Origin: Membranipora membranacea | Lineage: Eukaryota; Bryozoa; Gymnolaemata; Cheilostomatida; Membraniporidae | Direction of reading: 5' to 3' | Length of the DNA stretch: 64,000 nt | Assembly: GCA_914767715.1 (NCBI GenBank) | Contig: OU612067.1 | Coordinates: forward strand, 20,279,001 to 20,343,000 | Made by a program: the position numbers and the translations under genes | Shown: piece by piece, positions 25,141 through 37,972 of the stretch | How the letters are laid out: every line of letters starts with the position of its first letter | Position numbering within the stretch: position 1 is the stretch's first letter | The notes under the pieces: generated by a model | The model's database searches: none | What the model saw: the letters and a program-made list of their open reading frames with translations, nothing else | What the model was told of the DNA's origin: nothing

Positions 25141-25209
25141 AGTCTATGACTTGAATAGGCAGTGCAGTGAGAGTATTATTACATTGAGTGCAGTGAGAGG
25201 CATTATTAG

Positions 25210-25840
25210 TATAGGCAGTGCAGAATTATTTACATAGCTTATCACAACTAGAATCTAATACTGGAATACTGGAATACTGGAATCTAATACTGGCATAAAT
25301 TATTGTAAGGCAACATTTAGCATTGTTTATATATTATTCATCTCTGCCAACGAGCAAAATCTGAGTTTTTAGCTTACATTCAAATATCCCCTGAGCAGCC
25401 TGAGTTGAACCCAAAAATCTGATTAACTCGGGCTAAACCTGAGTGGTTGAGAGCCCTGTCGAAAATAATGGGAAGTAAACTGTTCTCATGCTGAAGCCAT
25501 ACTAATATATGGTAAATACATTAATATTTGAGTGTTGGCTATGTGTTGTCAGTCCAAAAAAGTTATTTCTGCAACCACCAATGGCAAGAAAATAGAGTAT
25601 AAAATCTATATCTGTTGCTGGGAAATGGGATATCTGGCTCCCTCTGGCATACCTATCAAAGACAGGTGATGTCAGAGGATATTGGCTTACAATAAGCTGC
25701 CCATTGGCAACCTCTACAGAAAGGTTGCTGGCTGAACCTTGCCGGCTGGGCAGAAGACTGCAGTGGATTTCAAATCCAGGATTTTCAACACTTGCAAGCT
25801 GAAGGCCACAGCACTCCAACGAAATGTACAACTTCCATAC
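25210..25840. repeat. SINE-like dispersed repeat, copy 2
   Basis: In inverted orientation this matches 7110-7710 closely. The ~70 bases after the box-A-like GCCGGCTGGGCAGA are flipped relative to copy 1: the segment with the box-B-like part runs the other way. A 10-base unit TGGAATACTG is tripled near 25262-25285. Confidence 0.6.
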
Positions 25841-25899
25841 TCCTTTTGTTCTTTGTATTTTATGTCTTGTTGGTAGGAAGACCTTTGCAATAACCAAAT

Positions 25900-27035
25900 A
25901 TCACAATTTTAGCAGATAGCATATTATTTTTTAGTGTGCGACAAAATACTACCAGCCTGCACAGGGACAAATAAGAAAAACAGAGAACATTGTAAAGGAG
26001 GAGACTATGCGAGCTAAGAAAATGGTTGTGAAACTCACCTTTGCTCGAAGATTTCATACTGTGCTACACCTAAGCTTGACTTCCTGAAGCTCAGTCAAAA
26101 TTTTTTCACTTGAAGCATTAACTTTATCAAAGTGCATGCTAAGAGGACTAAGGTCTGACAATCAATCTCAAGGTCTCACATCTTTGTTGGACAGGTCCTA
26201 GAAGCCAGCCCTTATTATCACCATCGATATAGGATGATCACTCGTATGACTATGGGTGATCACTCATATGACTTAAGAGCTTAAAACATTCTGATAAGGG
26301 GTAGAGACAATGCCCTCAGCCCACTCATGTTTAAAATTCAAGCACAGAAACATGAGTTTTGTGGGAGCTGATAAGTGATAGTTCCTCCTTCACTAACCTC
26401 ACGTAGGACAATATTTTAATCACTACTGATAGCGACTCCATAAACGTCTAAGCACCTGTATTAATCCAGTCCACAGGTTACGCAACGTGACCAAACTGCC
26501 AGGAAGATAACCATATAGAATGCACCAAAAATCTTTTAGGAACCAGTATGTATGTCGACAAGAGATAGGCGCAGTCAACTTGCCCCCAATCGGCACATCC
26601 CTTGGTCGCATTAGTTAATCTAATTACTACTGACTGTTAACAGTAAACTAACCATATTACTTGATAGATGCTTTGTTAAAATGTTAATATAAGATTATTA
26701 TTCATACAATAACATATCATATTATATAATATTACAGAATTGAAAAAAATTGAGGGAGATAAAATTCGGACTGGAAGCGTATATCGATGCTCTCTACCTT
26801 TCAACAGATTTTACTTCTACCTTACCAAAGTAAACACATACATTATAAATAATGTTTGATATTAATCTCTCGCATTCCACCTTTAAGTGTCACGGAGCTA
26901 TAAAAGAGTTATACATCTCGCCACATCCTAACATAACAGGATATGTAGGATAACCTGGCAATATATTTTCTCATATTAAATACTCGTGAAAATACAAAAA
27001 AATAATAAATGAAGATGATTATCATATATCGCACC
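25900..27035. other. Downstream flank of the SPFH-like gene
   Basis: No gene seen. Near 26225-26280 the phrase GTGATCACTC..ATGACT is doubled. Poly-A signals for the minus-strand gene would lie here; AT-rich sequence around 26980-27010 is a candidate. Confidence 0.35.
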
Positions 27036-30000
27036 TCACGCGCTTTTAGGGGTAAATAAGCCGATTTTAGACCATTGGACGGCACCGGCAAAGTTATCCA
27101 TAGTATTAAGTGTGGCTAGGTAATAGAATGAGAGTGAATGGTTTATGTTAGTTATACTAAGCATGTCCATCATGGAGCTGAAAGCGTCGATGTGTGTTGT
27201 CTCCACATGCCCCTGCTTCTCTGTTTTGGCTACCAGTCTAATAGCTGCAGCTTTAACTGTTCCATTATTTACTGCTTCACGCGCTGAGAAAGTAAACAAA
27301 GAAGGTCAATTATTAGCAAGGAATCGACTGTATGCAGTGTGTAACATTAAATTATCTTAGCGCGCTTGACTCCAAGATAAAACTTGGTACCATGGCTACC
27401 TTAATAAGGAAAACATAGCAAGTTTATCTCCATTTGAACATTATTTAGCTATGATGTTACAGTTGGTTCGGGTCGTGTTGCAATGTTACATAACAGATAT
27501 AGTGGAATTTAAATCTCAGCTAAGCACAAAGTAAGCAGGTTGACACGGAAAGCTGCCACAAGGGCTCCTTGAGAGAAGCAAAATACTTTTAGTTTCACTG
27601 ATGATGATATTGTAACATATAGTTATACACATCGTTTTGTTTTCACAGTCCGTGACAGCGATAAAAACACAACCATCCTTCCTTCATGACAGCCGCCAAT
27701 CGCTTTGACGGTGATAAAGGTGATGACAAAAAGTGGAAGTTTAATTATCAGCGTTTTTGTCTGACCGTGGGTGTAATGTTACTGCAGAATTGACAGTTGT
27801 CCATTGATAGTAATGCGGTATCATCAGTTAAATCAGTTTAGTTCACCAAACCAGGTGATAAAATTGTTAAAACTTGAATTTAGCCCTTCCAGATAAAGAT
27901 CGAAGACTATCTCTTGCTTTAATGTGCTAATCCACTATGTGAATTTACAAACTTACCGGAGTAAAGTATGGGAGTTGTGATTAGCTCTGTTCCTAACTCC
28001 ACTTCTCTCTGCTGTTGATAAGCTAACTCCTTCTCTATATCTGTCCTTATAAGTAATAGCTTAAGTTTCTTCTCCAGCACACGCTCGGGTAGATATAATC
28101 TGAGATAGTTAAAAATAGGAGCCTCGACACCAAAATCAGCTAAAAAAAACAAAGAGCGCAAAGGTTAACACATGAAAAACGACATTGGAGATGATCAGCT
28201 ATCTTACATAGTATTTTCAATCGAATGGTTTGCCACATATTGAGAGCTTTTATATAGGCTGATAACGTCATCATAGTTTTTCTAGTTTATGAGATGAACA
28301 GCGTTACTAGATTTTCTATCGCGGTCTCTATAGGACCATTGTGTCACATACCTAGTTTGCCTATAAGAGCGTTGTGTCACATACCTAGTTTGTCTATGAG
28401 AGCGTTGTGTCACATATCTAGTTTGCCTATGAGAGCGTTGTGTCACATACCTAGTTTGTCTATAGGAGCGTTGTGTCACATACCTAGTTTGTCTATGAGA
28501 GCGTCGTATCACATACCTAGTTTGTCTATAAGAGCGTTGTGTCACATACCTAGTTTGTCTATCAGAGCGCTGTGTCACATACCTAGTTTGTCTATAAGAG
28601 CGTTGTGTCACATACCTAGTTTGTCTATGAGACCGTTGTAAGATTGGAAATATCTTTGTCCTTGTTTTATTACCCATCACTAGGTCCATTGTCCTTGTTT
28701 TATTACCCATCACTAGGTCATGTTTTATTTAGCCACACAAACAACCAAAATCATCTTGTTTGTTTTGATAATAATTCACTATGGCTAGAACTAAACTAAG
28801 GGATGATTATGGTTGTTTGAGTGGCTAAATAAAACATGACCTAGTGATGGGTAATAAAACAAGGACAATGGACCTAGTGATGGGTAATAAAACAAGGACA
28901 CAGATATTTCCAATCTGCACATCGGGAGATTTAGTTTGAAGTTCAACAGATGTCGATAGGTTGATTGATGGTTATTTTATTGTACTATATACCTTAGACA
29001 CCATAGACACCTGTTGAACTTCAAACTAATTCTCCCGATGTGCAGTACAACCGTCGTGTCACATACCTAGTTTGTCTGTGAAAGCATCATGGCACATACC
29101 TAGTTTGTCTATAAGAGCGTTGTGTCACATACCTAGTTTGTCTATAAGAGCGTTGTGTCACATACCTAGTTTGTCTATGAGAGCTCTGTGTCACATACCT
29201 AATTTGTCTATAAGAACGTTGTGTCACACACCTAGTTTGTCTATGAGAGCGTTGTGTCACATACCTAGTGTGTCTATAAGAGCGTTGTGTCACATACCTA
29301 GTTTGTCTATGAGAGCTCTGTGTCACATACCTAGTTTGTCTATAAGAGCATTGTGTCACACACCTAGTTTGTCTATGAGAGCATCATGGCACATACCTAG
29401 TTTGTCTATAAGAGCGTTGTGCCACATACCTAGTTTGTCTATAAGAGCGTTGTGTCACATACCTAGTTTGTCTATGAGAGCTCTGTGTCACATACCTAGT
29501 TTGTCTATGAAAGCATCATGGCACATACCTAGTTTGTCTATAAGAGCGTTGTGCCACATACCTAGTTTGTCTATAAGAGCGTTGTGTCACATACCTAATT
29601 TGTCTATGAGAGCTCTGTGTCACATACCTAGTTTGTCTATAAGAGCGTTGTGTCACACACCTAGTTTGTCTATGAGAGCGTTGTGTCACATACCTAGTGT
29701 GTCTATAAGAGCGTTGTGTCACATACCTAGTTTGTCTATGAGAGCTCTGTGTCACATACCTAGTTTGTCTATAAGAGCGTTGTGTCATACACCTAGTTTG
29801 TCTATGAGAGCGTTGTGTCACATAACTAGTTTGTCTATGAGAGCGTTGTTTCACATACCTAGTTTGTCTATGAGAGCGTTGTGTATCAGGTCCTGTACAG
29901 CTTCCCTATCGTTGAGATATTCATCCTGAGACACTCTGTAAGCACAGTTTCTTATGGTGGTCTTAGACACACTCTGTATCACTGATTCATGTTTACCTGC

Positions 30001-33000
30001 ATAGTCACGCCACAGCTGTCCAATACTTTCATATCTGTAAGATGGATACAAAAATGAAATGATATATTAGTGGTGTGGCTTAATAGATTCGGCATTGTCT
30101 AGCTAGATTATGTGGGTGAGATTCGCCTGCATTCTTGCTGCTAGAGGCTTGAGAGGGAGCGACTCTAAATGGAGGCAAACTGGATTTAACTTGAGCTTAG
30201 TTCACACCAGAGCATGTCCTTCAGCAGGTACAGCTGGGAAATGATACAATCAATGCCAAACTCTACTGAGAAATACACAGTCACAGAATATATGGACAAA
30301 GTCCCTGTCATTTGGCTTGCATCCCAAGCCTTATATGGGCAACATTTTATATCTCTAGTATAATCTCTTACTTGAGGAGGTAGTAAACTTGAGCATCTAC
30401 TGACAGATCAACGTTATCTCTAGTGAACATTCCGAGATTATTAAACTCCTCCATATGCATCGTCCTGTTCAGGTACACAAACTCTTTATCAGCTCCGAGA
30501 ACGTAACATCCATGTTCATAGACACGATCAGTTGATACACGCCCAGTAGACTTTGTTCGGACCAATGCAAACTGTAATTCAGAATTTCATAAATTCAAAT
30601 TCACAACATTAAGGTGACAGACCAATATTTATCAAGATTGTATAAATAATTTTTACTCAAAATACACATCCAGTATGATGGTTATGGCACAAGAGATGCA
30701 GTTTAAATTCTCAAGTGCCAACTGGTTAATGACTTGATCCATTTGATCAACATCTGACAAGTGACAAGTAACAAAATTAAGTGATCTTCTCAATATCTGC
30801 TTATGTTTTGGCAAAAATAGTGTCATGATCATGACTATTCATGGAGGAGCACTGAAAACCCAATAATTTAACTTCACAAATTCTTTAGCCTAAATCATTT
30901 TTGAGAGATCTAGAATCATATAACAAATTACAATGATCATGTACATAAACCCTGCAATGACCAGCCAAAGAAGTGTCTTTATTCCTCATTGAACCTCAGT
31001 TGACCCCTACCATTGAAGTCACATGTCACCACAAAAGTTGCAGTGTAAACATAATATTATTTCAATTGGCAATAAACCACCAAAAAATCAACTGTTGAAA
31101 TAATGTTTGGCGGCCTCTCAAGATTTTTAATTGTGGACCATAAACTAAAGACATGCAGGAGGGGGTACAAGGTGATAAAAGATGAGTAATTTGTGTTTCT
31201 GCTCCCCAGGGTTGGAGTGAATTCAATTCACGGAACTAACCGGGTCAAACCGGTCTATCAGTACATGGTGCAGGGATACCCAGCTTATATATATTTTAAC
31301 AATTACAAATAGCTAGTTCTAACATAAACACTTAAGTGAATCATAATCATGATAAGACTCAAACAATTTGAAGTTGTGTTCCTGTTGACGACTTACCTGG
31401 TAATATTGAACATAGCTGAACTGGAAAGGGAATAATATTGCAAACAGCACAAGTAGGCTCACTATAATACAGGTTATCACAATGACATTCTTTGCCTTAG
31501 TGCTCAGTGAGAATGTTGATGCGAGTCTGGCCCTGTAAACACAGAATTGTGGTATACAGTGAGGACACAATATAGCAAGATATGATTATTGATCATATCA
31601 TATTGGTAATACAAAAAGGCACCTTCAGATAACCGGACCGACATAATATTGTTTGTATGGGGGAAATATACTGTAGGAATCATCAGTCCAAGTTTCTCCC
31701 ACTTTTCAGTACCCCTGGGAAAAACATAGGCTATGTCACTGGTTCAGTGAACTATGTGGGGATTCAAAGGCAAGTTCCTCATCACGAGCATCAGTTGAAA
31801 GGTCGGAGGTTAAAACAAAGGAGATCCGTCTTTAACTCTGAGCTTTAAACTTCATGTTCGGCAAACAATCATGATACTCTTCACCTTATCTCTCTAAAGA
31901 ATAATCGATCTCATGGTTAAGAGGTGAGGAGAGGATCAGCATCTGTCTTAACGATCCGCACAAGATAACCCTTGTAGAAATTAAGAGTTAATATAGGAAC
32001 TGTCAGATAAATACCAGATTCTTGCAGGAAATCCATTTGGTTCTGCTGTTTCTGCCTCAACTTCAGCCCTGCTATGTCGAGACTCGATGTCGGCATCGCT
32101 ATCTGAAGATTGTGGATCAGTCTGCTCCGATGGTGGTCGTCCGTCTGAGATAAAAGATTAAAGAGCGTAAAAGGGAGTCTGTATAGGCGAGCTTCATTTG
32201 AGTCTAATGTGATCCATTTCGCTTTTCAATTGGAGTACTACTGCCTTGTGATTTCCGGTTTGAAACCGGCCCCACATGTTAATTGACATGGTAATACTTG
32301 GTACTTAGAAGGGTGACTGGATTAAATGATTCTCCATTGGATTGTGGTGGTATCATTAAGTCTAATGACATTTCATTCTCAACACTGAAGCATCTCATCT
32401 CTTTTGTAAATGGAGGTGCCGTATTCATTTGACTCATTTGACTATGAAAACTTAGATATTTGATCATCATAGAAGGGGCTCAAAGTCCAACCTATAACTC
32501 ATGCAAAAAGGGTGCAGTCTCACTTCCAATCGCATTATTTTTATATTGGATCGTGTGAGTGTGATTCAGTTGTCTTCTCAGGTTTAATTTTCATTTTTAT
32601 AGACTGTGATCACTAGTCTAGCCTTCTATTCTATCTAGGCTGCTTTGGTTATCCTCTCCTTCCTAAAATGTCAGCCTCAATGAAGTCTCTTTCTCTTGAG
32701 TGTTAGCAGTAATGTTGTCATGTGCCTACACGAAACGCATTGGCTAAGGATTAATATAATATATTAAATCTTTATGTGTGTGTGACTTGAATGGCAAATA
32801 AAATTGATAAAATAAATAAATTTTATTCGCTAGTCAAGTCACATACAAGACAAGACAACTCATAATGTAATTAAACAGCTCACCGATGTCCGTGTAATTG
32901 GGTGGAGGTTCGTCTCTTACAGGACCTGTGATAACTTCAGGGCCAAATGTAGTCTCCACCTGTCTAGAGATTCCAGCATCTAATCGCGACATGGCTTCAT

Positions 33001-36000
33001 TATAAGGAGGGGGCTCAGGTTGATTTTCCGTCACCTCAGCGTTCATAGCCTCAAGTTCCATGGCGGCATCGGCTGGGAACAAAAAATAAAAACACGAAGA
33101 ATCACTAAAAGATTTTGTACCCAATATCAACGCAAGACCTGTGTTAGAAATAAAATGCTAGAAACAAACAATAACCAAACAAAACAACGCACTATAACTA
33201 AAGTTGGTGAGGAGTGATTAATAGGTTGAAAATGATCCTTATTCGGACTGGCTTGATTGGTCAGGTGTATATTAGTAGGAAGATATTGGAGTTGCAGTCA
33301 CGCTTGAATGATGGAAATCAATTTTCCGAAATAAATTTCCACAAGCAAGTACCCAGCACCAAGAAAAGGCCATGTCGCTGAGCTCAATGGGAAGACATCA
33401 GCAGCGGAACTAACCGTCTTCACCAGGTGTTTGCTGCGCTAAATTAGCAGTATTGGTCGGATTTAAAAGGTCACTGGATTCATCAGCTGATTGGTCAGAA
33501 TTAGCAGCGCCATCCACCTCAAACCTAAATGTTCCTAGATGGTAAATTATAAAAGAGGCAAAAGTGTGAGTTTTGTGGTAACAGAGGAAGCACACACTGT
33601 GTTGGTGTGCGATCAGTTTGGGAATTCATGGAGTAGAGACAGCAATCTGGGCACCGTCACAGCTATTTCCGCATTCAAACTTGCAAAATGCTGATCGCAA
33701 TCTTAATAACTAGGGCCAAACTCTATACTTAGAAATATTCTGGCTATATTGATCACTTAAAATGTTTAGGGTTCCTTTCGCTTGCTATCAGGAGTGAGTT
33801 ATATTGATGAACTATGCATTGTCTTTTCTTCTTGTGGGCCTCAAGATACATTTACAATGCAGATTTTGCCGTCAGATTTTCGCTTTTATAAAACGTTGTC
33901 ACAAAAGGCAGATTTTTGATTGCTCTTGATGATAGCTATATAAAAGCAAAACCCTGATCAAGTAATGTGACCGAAAATCTGACTTGAAATCTACCATGAC
34001 AATGTAGTGTTAGTGAAAGACTCAGGAATAAACAAGAGAACAGCACTATAAATCAGGATAACACAAGTGTTAATCATTCACTTCTGCACTGGGAAATAAG
34101 GCAATATAAATTACCTAAGAAAATTAATACAAGAATGTTAGCATAAATATAACAAGTAATTCAGGAAGAGATCATTCCTCACTACATTTATCAGTGGGCA
34201 TCACTGGATAACTGAAAAGCTTTGTTTTGGCTGCATTTTATTCCTTGAATAAGCTCTGTACAGATTGCTGGTTAGGGGTCGGGCTTTTCCACCCCTAAGA
34301 AGTATATACATGACAGGATACTATCTAGTTTCCCTGATGTTGTGATGGCCTTTTCACCCAGCCTTCGTTTGTTAAATGCAGTAAGTTACATGTTCTCATG
34401 CTGTGATCCCCAAGATAGCCCATACCTTAGTGTTAAGATGACCCTGGCCTCATTGCAACAGCAGTCGAAATTTACATTTATAGAGAATAACCTCCCCCAA
34501 ATTTGATCCAATTTGGAATTGCTTCCCCTTGAATTGCCACCCTTGTTGCAAGGGCTTTACACTATGATAAAAGAACAGAGTAATGCATGCAAATTTGATC
34601 AAACTTGATATAGGGTTAGTCAGAGTATTTGTATGTCTTACTTGGCTTGATAGATCCTCGTAAAGGTGGCAGTTGTCCATACGCTGGTGGGTGTGGCCCA
34701 TTCCCAGCAGAAGCCTGTGCTCCAGGGTAGGCCGGAGGCGGAGAACGAGTGGAGCGAACTGCCCCAGTAGTTGCGTCTTGTGGGATCTCAGTATATGTTG
34801 TTGTGGGCGTGCCTGCCTCTAAAGCATTATGGGGTACATAGGGAGAGTAGCTACGATCAATATCCTGTTCGCCGACAGCTGAGCCCTGCGATTGTACATT
34901 ATCTGATCCTAGAGGTGAGTTTTCCACTAAAGCAGAAAAAAACTTACTATAATGTATTAAACAAGTTTCAAAACCAGAATAGACTTCTGTCCAGTGAAAA
35001 GGGTTCATCTATTCAAAGTCTTATGAAAACTTTAAATTATGTACAAAAATCATACTATTGCTACTGATCATCTTCCTTATTAGTTACAACAGAACACTCG
35101 AGTTTAGGTGCTTGAACTGTTGCGATCCAATTTAACCAATTTGTAGCCATTTCACTAGTAAAGCATCTACATCTATAAAAGTTATAGATATAATGCATCA
35201 TATTTTTTTCAGTTTATTGGCACAGTCTTATTATTTTTGTTGAATTTTTGTTAGTATTATTCATTACTCTCATACACCATAGCTTATGCAGCCTAACTAT
35301 CTACCAGCAGGAATTTAGTATAACTCCCCCCACCCTGAGGTTGAATTCTATAACTAGAGACTGAAAACACGATGGGAAGAGAGAAACTTCTAACACATAG
35401 TAACAGACATCAGTCAGCATTTAATTGAATTGCGGTCGGAGGCAAAACGGCAAAATCTATAAGAAGCTAACAAATAGAAACAGGAACGTATAAACATAAA
35501 CATATAAATACTTAGTTAATGATTTGGACACCCCTTGATAAACTGTAGACTACACAATAATAAATTTGAAAGATTGATGTGACGATATATTTCAAATCAG
35601 CCAGGATGTATGTCATTGCACCAGCGGGCTCTTGATATAATTATGGAAGCTGATCTTGCTCAACTTGTTAATGGGCCAACACACATGTTAGGAAATACAC
35701 TGGATCTAGTTTTGATAAATAGATCACTCCTTGATGATTTAAATGTAATTTGTAACATACTAAATCGTATATCCGATCACAATATGATTTTGGTTGATGG
35801 TTGTTCAGGTTTTCAGTTCACACATAGCACCCGCACAAGCAACCGTTAAGAAGAAATACAACTTTAGAAAAGCTAATTTTACGGAAATAGAAAATGACTA
35901 CAAGGATTTTAAAGAAAGAATAGGCCACTACGACAACGTTTCACAGATATGGACAGACTTGGACCAGACTATAAAGCAGGTGTTAGATAGAATCCCCTCC

Positions 36001-37972
36001 GTTCTCCCCCGTCCAAATGGCCGACCATGGATTACTCGAAATGTCGTTAGGAAACTACGACGGCTGAAACGTCTTTACGATAAATTAAATAGGTTTCCAA
36101 GCGTCAAACACCAAAAGCAGACTATATGAAGAACCACCTTACCAAGACAATGGAAGAAGGTAACTCGAAGCCACTATATAACTATCTTAAAAAACATACC
36201 GGGCGTTCTAATAGTATTGCCAGACTGGAAAACACTGTCTCTCAAAATATCCCTAATGCCTTAGCTCACCACTTTGCCAAAATCTACGAACGCAGAGACT
36301 TGCCAAAACCTACTTTGGATCATTCATCATTCCCCACTATGGAACCGCTTTAACTGACTAAAGCAGGTATCGAGAGCTATATTTCAAATCAGCCAGGATG
36401 ATTTGCCCACATTAATTTCAAACCCCAACCAAAACTCCAAACTCACAGAAAAACCTGAAATTCCTAAGGAAGACAGGTATACTACACTCCCGTGCAAAAT
36501 CAGAAGCACACAAACATGAAAAGGTGAATAATTATTAAAAACCATAAGACTCGAGCAAATTTGTTGGCTCTGATTTGTTGGTGGGGAGTAGAAGCCGACC
36601 AATCAGAGCCAACACACTGGCTACATGGACACATTAATAAATTAATATCATGATTGAGTCAATAGCTACCACACACATTACCGTACCTGGGCCAGATTCT
36701 GGATCCACCCCTTCAGCAGGGGTGGGACTACCAGGCAGCAACACTACAGATTCAGTATCAATCAGGTATAAAGTATTAAGTGTTAAGTTTAGTTTAAGGT
36801 CTCCCTGAATGTACCAGTTTGACTAGTGGATTATTTAAGTCAGCATATGCAAGGTTTTCTCAGAATATTAGCAAAGTACTGCAACCTATTTTTCGCAACA
36901 CCGTATAGTGTTAGTGATAGAATAAAATCAATCAATCAAACAAACCACTTATTCTGTAGGTTTTAATTAGGTCTAAATTTAAATGATAGTCCAGTTTATT
37001 ATCAAAACTAGTTAAAAGTTGCTTCACAGTGATTAGAGTATAGAGTATTAAATGGAGAGAAAATTAAATTAGCTTATATCTGTTAAAATAAATGAGTTTC
37101 AAAGCTCTTGTAAGTCTTATGAACTACGTTGATTATTGATAATCCTCTTGTATTTAATAAATAATTTCCATGCACAGCAGGAAATAAGTTTATTGTAGCT
37201 CTGTTTATGAGCCTAGTATATAAGTTCAGTTCCGGACATATATTCATCCTAAAATGTAGGCCCCAAAGTAGTCAATGCAAGTAGTTATGGCATGCTGTGC
37301 TCATTGTATCGAAGAGAAGCAAAATGTTGTGTTAGCGGAGGAATCAGACAGCTATTACTGCAAGTGGCAAAGAATTGAAAGTTAGAATTATTGAATTTCC
37401 TTTTTTAGTTTTGTTTTGCCATAAAATCAGAAAAAAATTTGCTTGTTGGTATTTGTAGTGCTTATTATGGCTAGATCAGGTTAAAAGTATCCACAAATTT
37501 TGGCCATTTTGAGCAGCTCCATGTATTACGCTTTTAATATTTTCATTTATGTCTTGACATCATCATAAAGCCTGTCCAGCATTTGCCCTACTAGAACAAG
37601 ATTGATTCAATTTTCCAGCAGTCCGGTCATTCCCATTCTCCTGGTGAGCCTGCAGCCGCTAAAACCCCAAATGCAGGCAAATTGGATCATGCTTGATCTA
37701 AAAAAGCCCTACTAAATATTTTTGAGCTTGGTCCCTTGTGCAAACCTTGGTATACTGCTGTGATATAACATAACATCACAGATATCTTCATCCTCTCATC
37801 CGCTGAACCAATAAATGAATCAATGGGCCAACCATCCACTCATTCAGCCAATCGCTCAGTCAGTCAATCACTACCGGGTACAAAAGTTAAGTATACTGAC
37901 CATCACCCTCCTGTTCCTCACTACTATCACTGACTACTCCGTCAGCGTCCATATCTCGCATCTCATGTTGCT
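27036..37972 (-). CDS. Membrane protein: PPxY-rich N-terminus, one TM helix, SPFH/Band-7-like domain
   Basis: Eleven minus-strand exons agree in splice borders and phase: 37972-37901, 36743-36687, 34926-34642, 33534-33415, 33072-32884, 32144-32015, 31532-31397, 30571-30372, 30034-29859, 28139-27957, 27283-27036 (TGA). They give 597 codons without a stop; the 5' end is not found. The N-terminal third is acidic, Ser/Pro-rich and has four PPxY motifs (SPPPAYPG, HPPAYGQL, PPPYNEAM, PPPNYTDI), the usual ligands of Nedd4-type WW domains. Exon 31532-31397 encodes a membrane helix (NVIVITCIIVSLLVLFAILF). Next come FALVRTKSTGRV and VLGADKEFVYL, then WRDYAGKHESVIQSV and REVELGTEL, as in stomatin/prohibitin-type SPFH domains. 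Membrane scaffolding and ubiquitin-ligase binding are inferences. Two introns hold large repeats (28.3-29.9 kb and a LINE at 35.6-36.4 kb). Confidence 0.8.
28340..29885 (-). repeat. 33-bp tandem array built on a 5' splice site (34 units)
   Basis: The last 22 bases of exon 30034-29859 plus the first 11 of its intron form the unit, with AGACAAACTAG|GTATGTGA at its core. Counting CCTAG on the plus strand, 25 units run from 29858 down to 29066 in exact 33-bp steps and nine more from 28615 to 28351. Most carry an intact CTAG|GTATGT donor; a few are mutated (for example 28417 and 29825). In the exon frame each added unit brings a TGA (GGT ATG TGA), so use of a later donor would end translation. The first donor, at 29858, is the one that keeps the frame. 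Confidence 0.85.
28639..29045. repeat. Two adjoining hairpins inserted in the 33-bp array
   Basis: Hairpin 1 (about 28639-28917) pairs AGATTGGAAATATCTTTGTC and a doubled TTACCCATCACTAGGTC with their inverse copies, around a ~50-bp loop. Hairpin 2 (about 28915-29045) pairs TGCACATCGGGAG..TTTGAAGTTCAACAG with its inverse. Both break the array register. The outer edges also pair (ACCGTTGTA and TACAACCGT). Likely non-autonomous fold-back insertions. Confidence 0.65.
33849..34008. repeat. Fold-back element in an intron
   Basis: ACAATGCAGATTTTGCCGTC and CAGATTTTCG on the left pair with CGAAAATCTG..ATGACAATGTAG on the right, ~35-bp arms with some mismatches and a ~90-bp interior. It lies in the intron between exons 34926-34642 and 33534-33415 of the SPFH-like gene. 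Confidence 0.55.
35609..36377 (+). mobile_element. LINE endonuclease fragment flanked by a 23-bp direct repeat
   Basis: Plus strand: HMLGNTLDLVLINRS and ISDHNMILVDG (endonuclease C-terminal region), then a linker (FRKANFTEIE..RPWITRNVVRKLRR, GNSKPLYNYLKK) that stops before the reverse transcriptase. Three frames are used (35610-35849, 35794-36129, 36126-36353). A 23-bp direct repeat starting TATATTTCAAATCAGCCAGG flanks it (35586-35608 and 36378-36400), as a target duplication would. No poly-A or other 3' tail is present. It lies in the intron between exons 36743-36687 and 34926-34642 of the minus-strand gene, in antisense. Confidence 0.7.
36550..36630. repeat. Short hairpin repeat
   Basis: TTGGCTCTGATTTGTTGGT and ACCAATCAGAGCCAA pair. 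A related sequence (GATTGGCTGTTGG..GGCCAACACATTGGCTA) is at about 53640-53700, so this may be a small dispersed family. Confidence 0.45.

Noticed and set aside
29072-29929. Long plus-strand open frame of an 11-residue repeat
   Set aside because: It is the reverse strand of the 33-bp intronic array; the open frame follows from a period divisible by three. No start context, splice borders or family similarity support a protein. The same goes for the minus-strand frames across the array.
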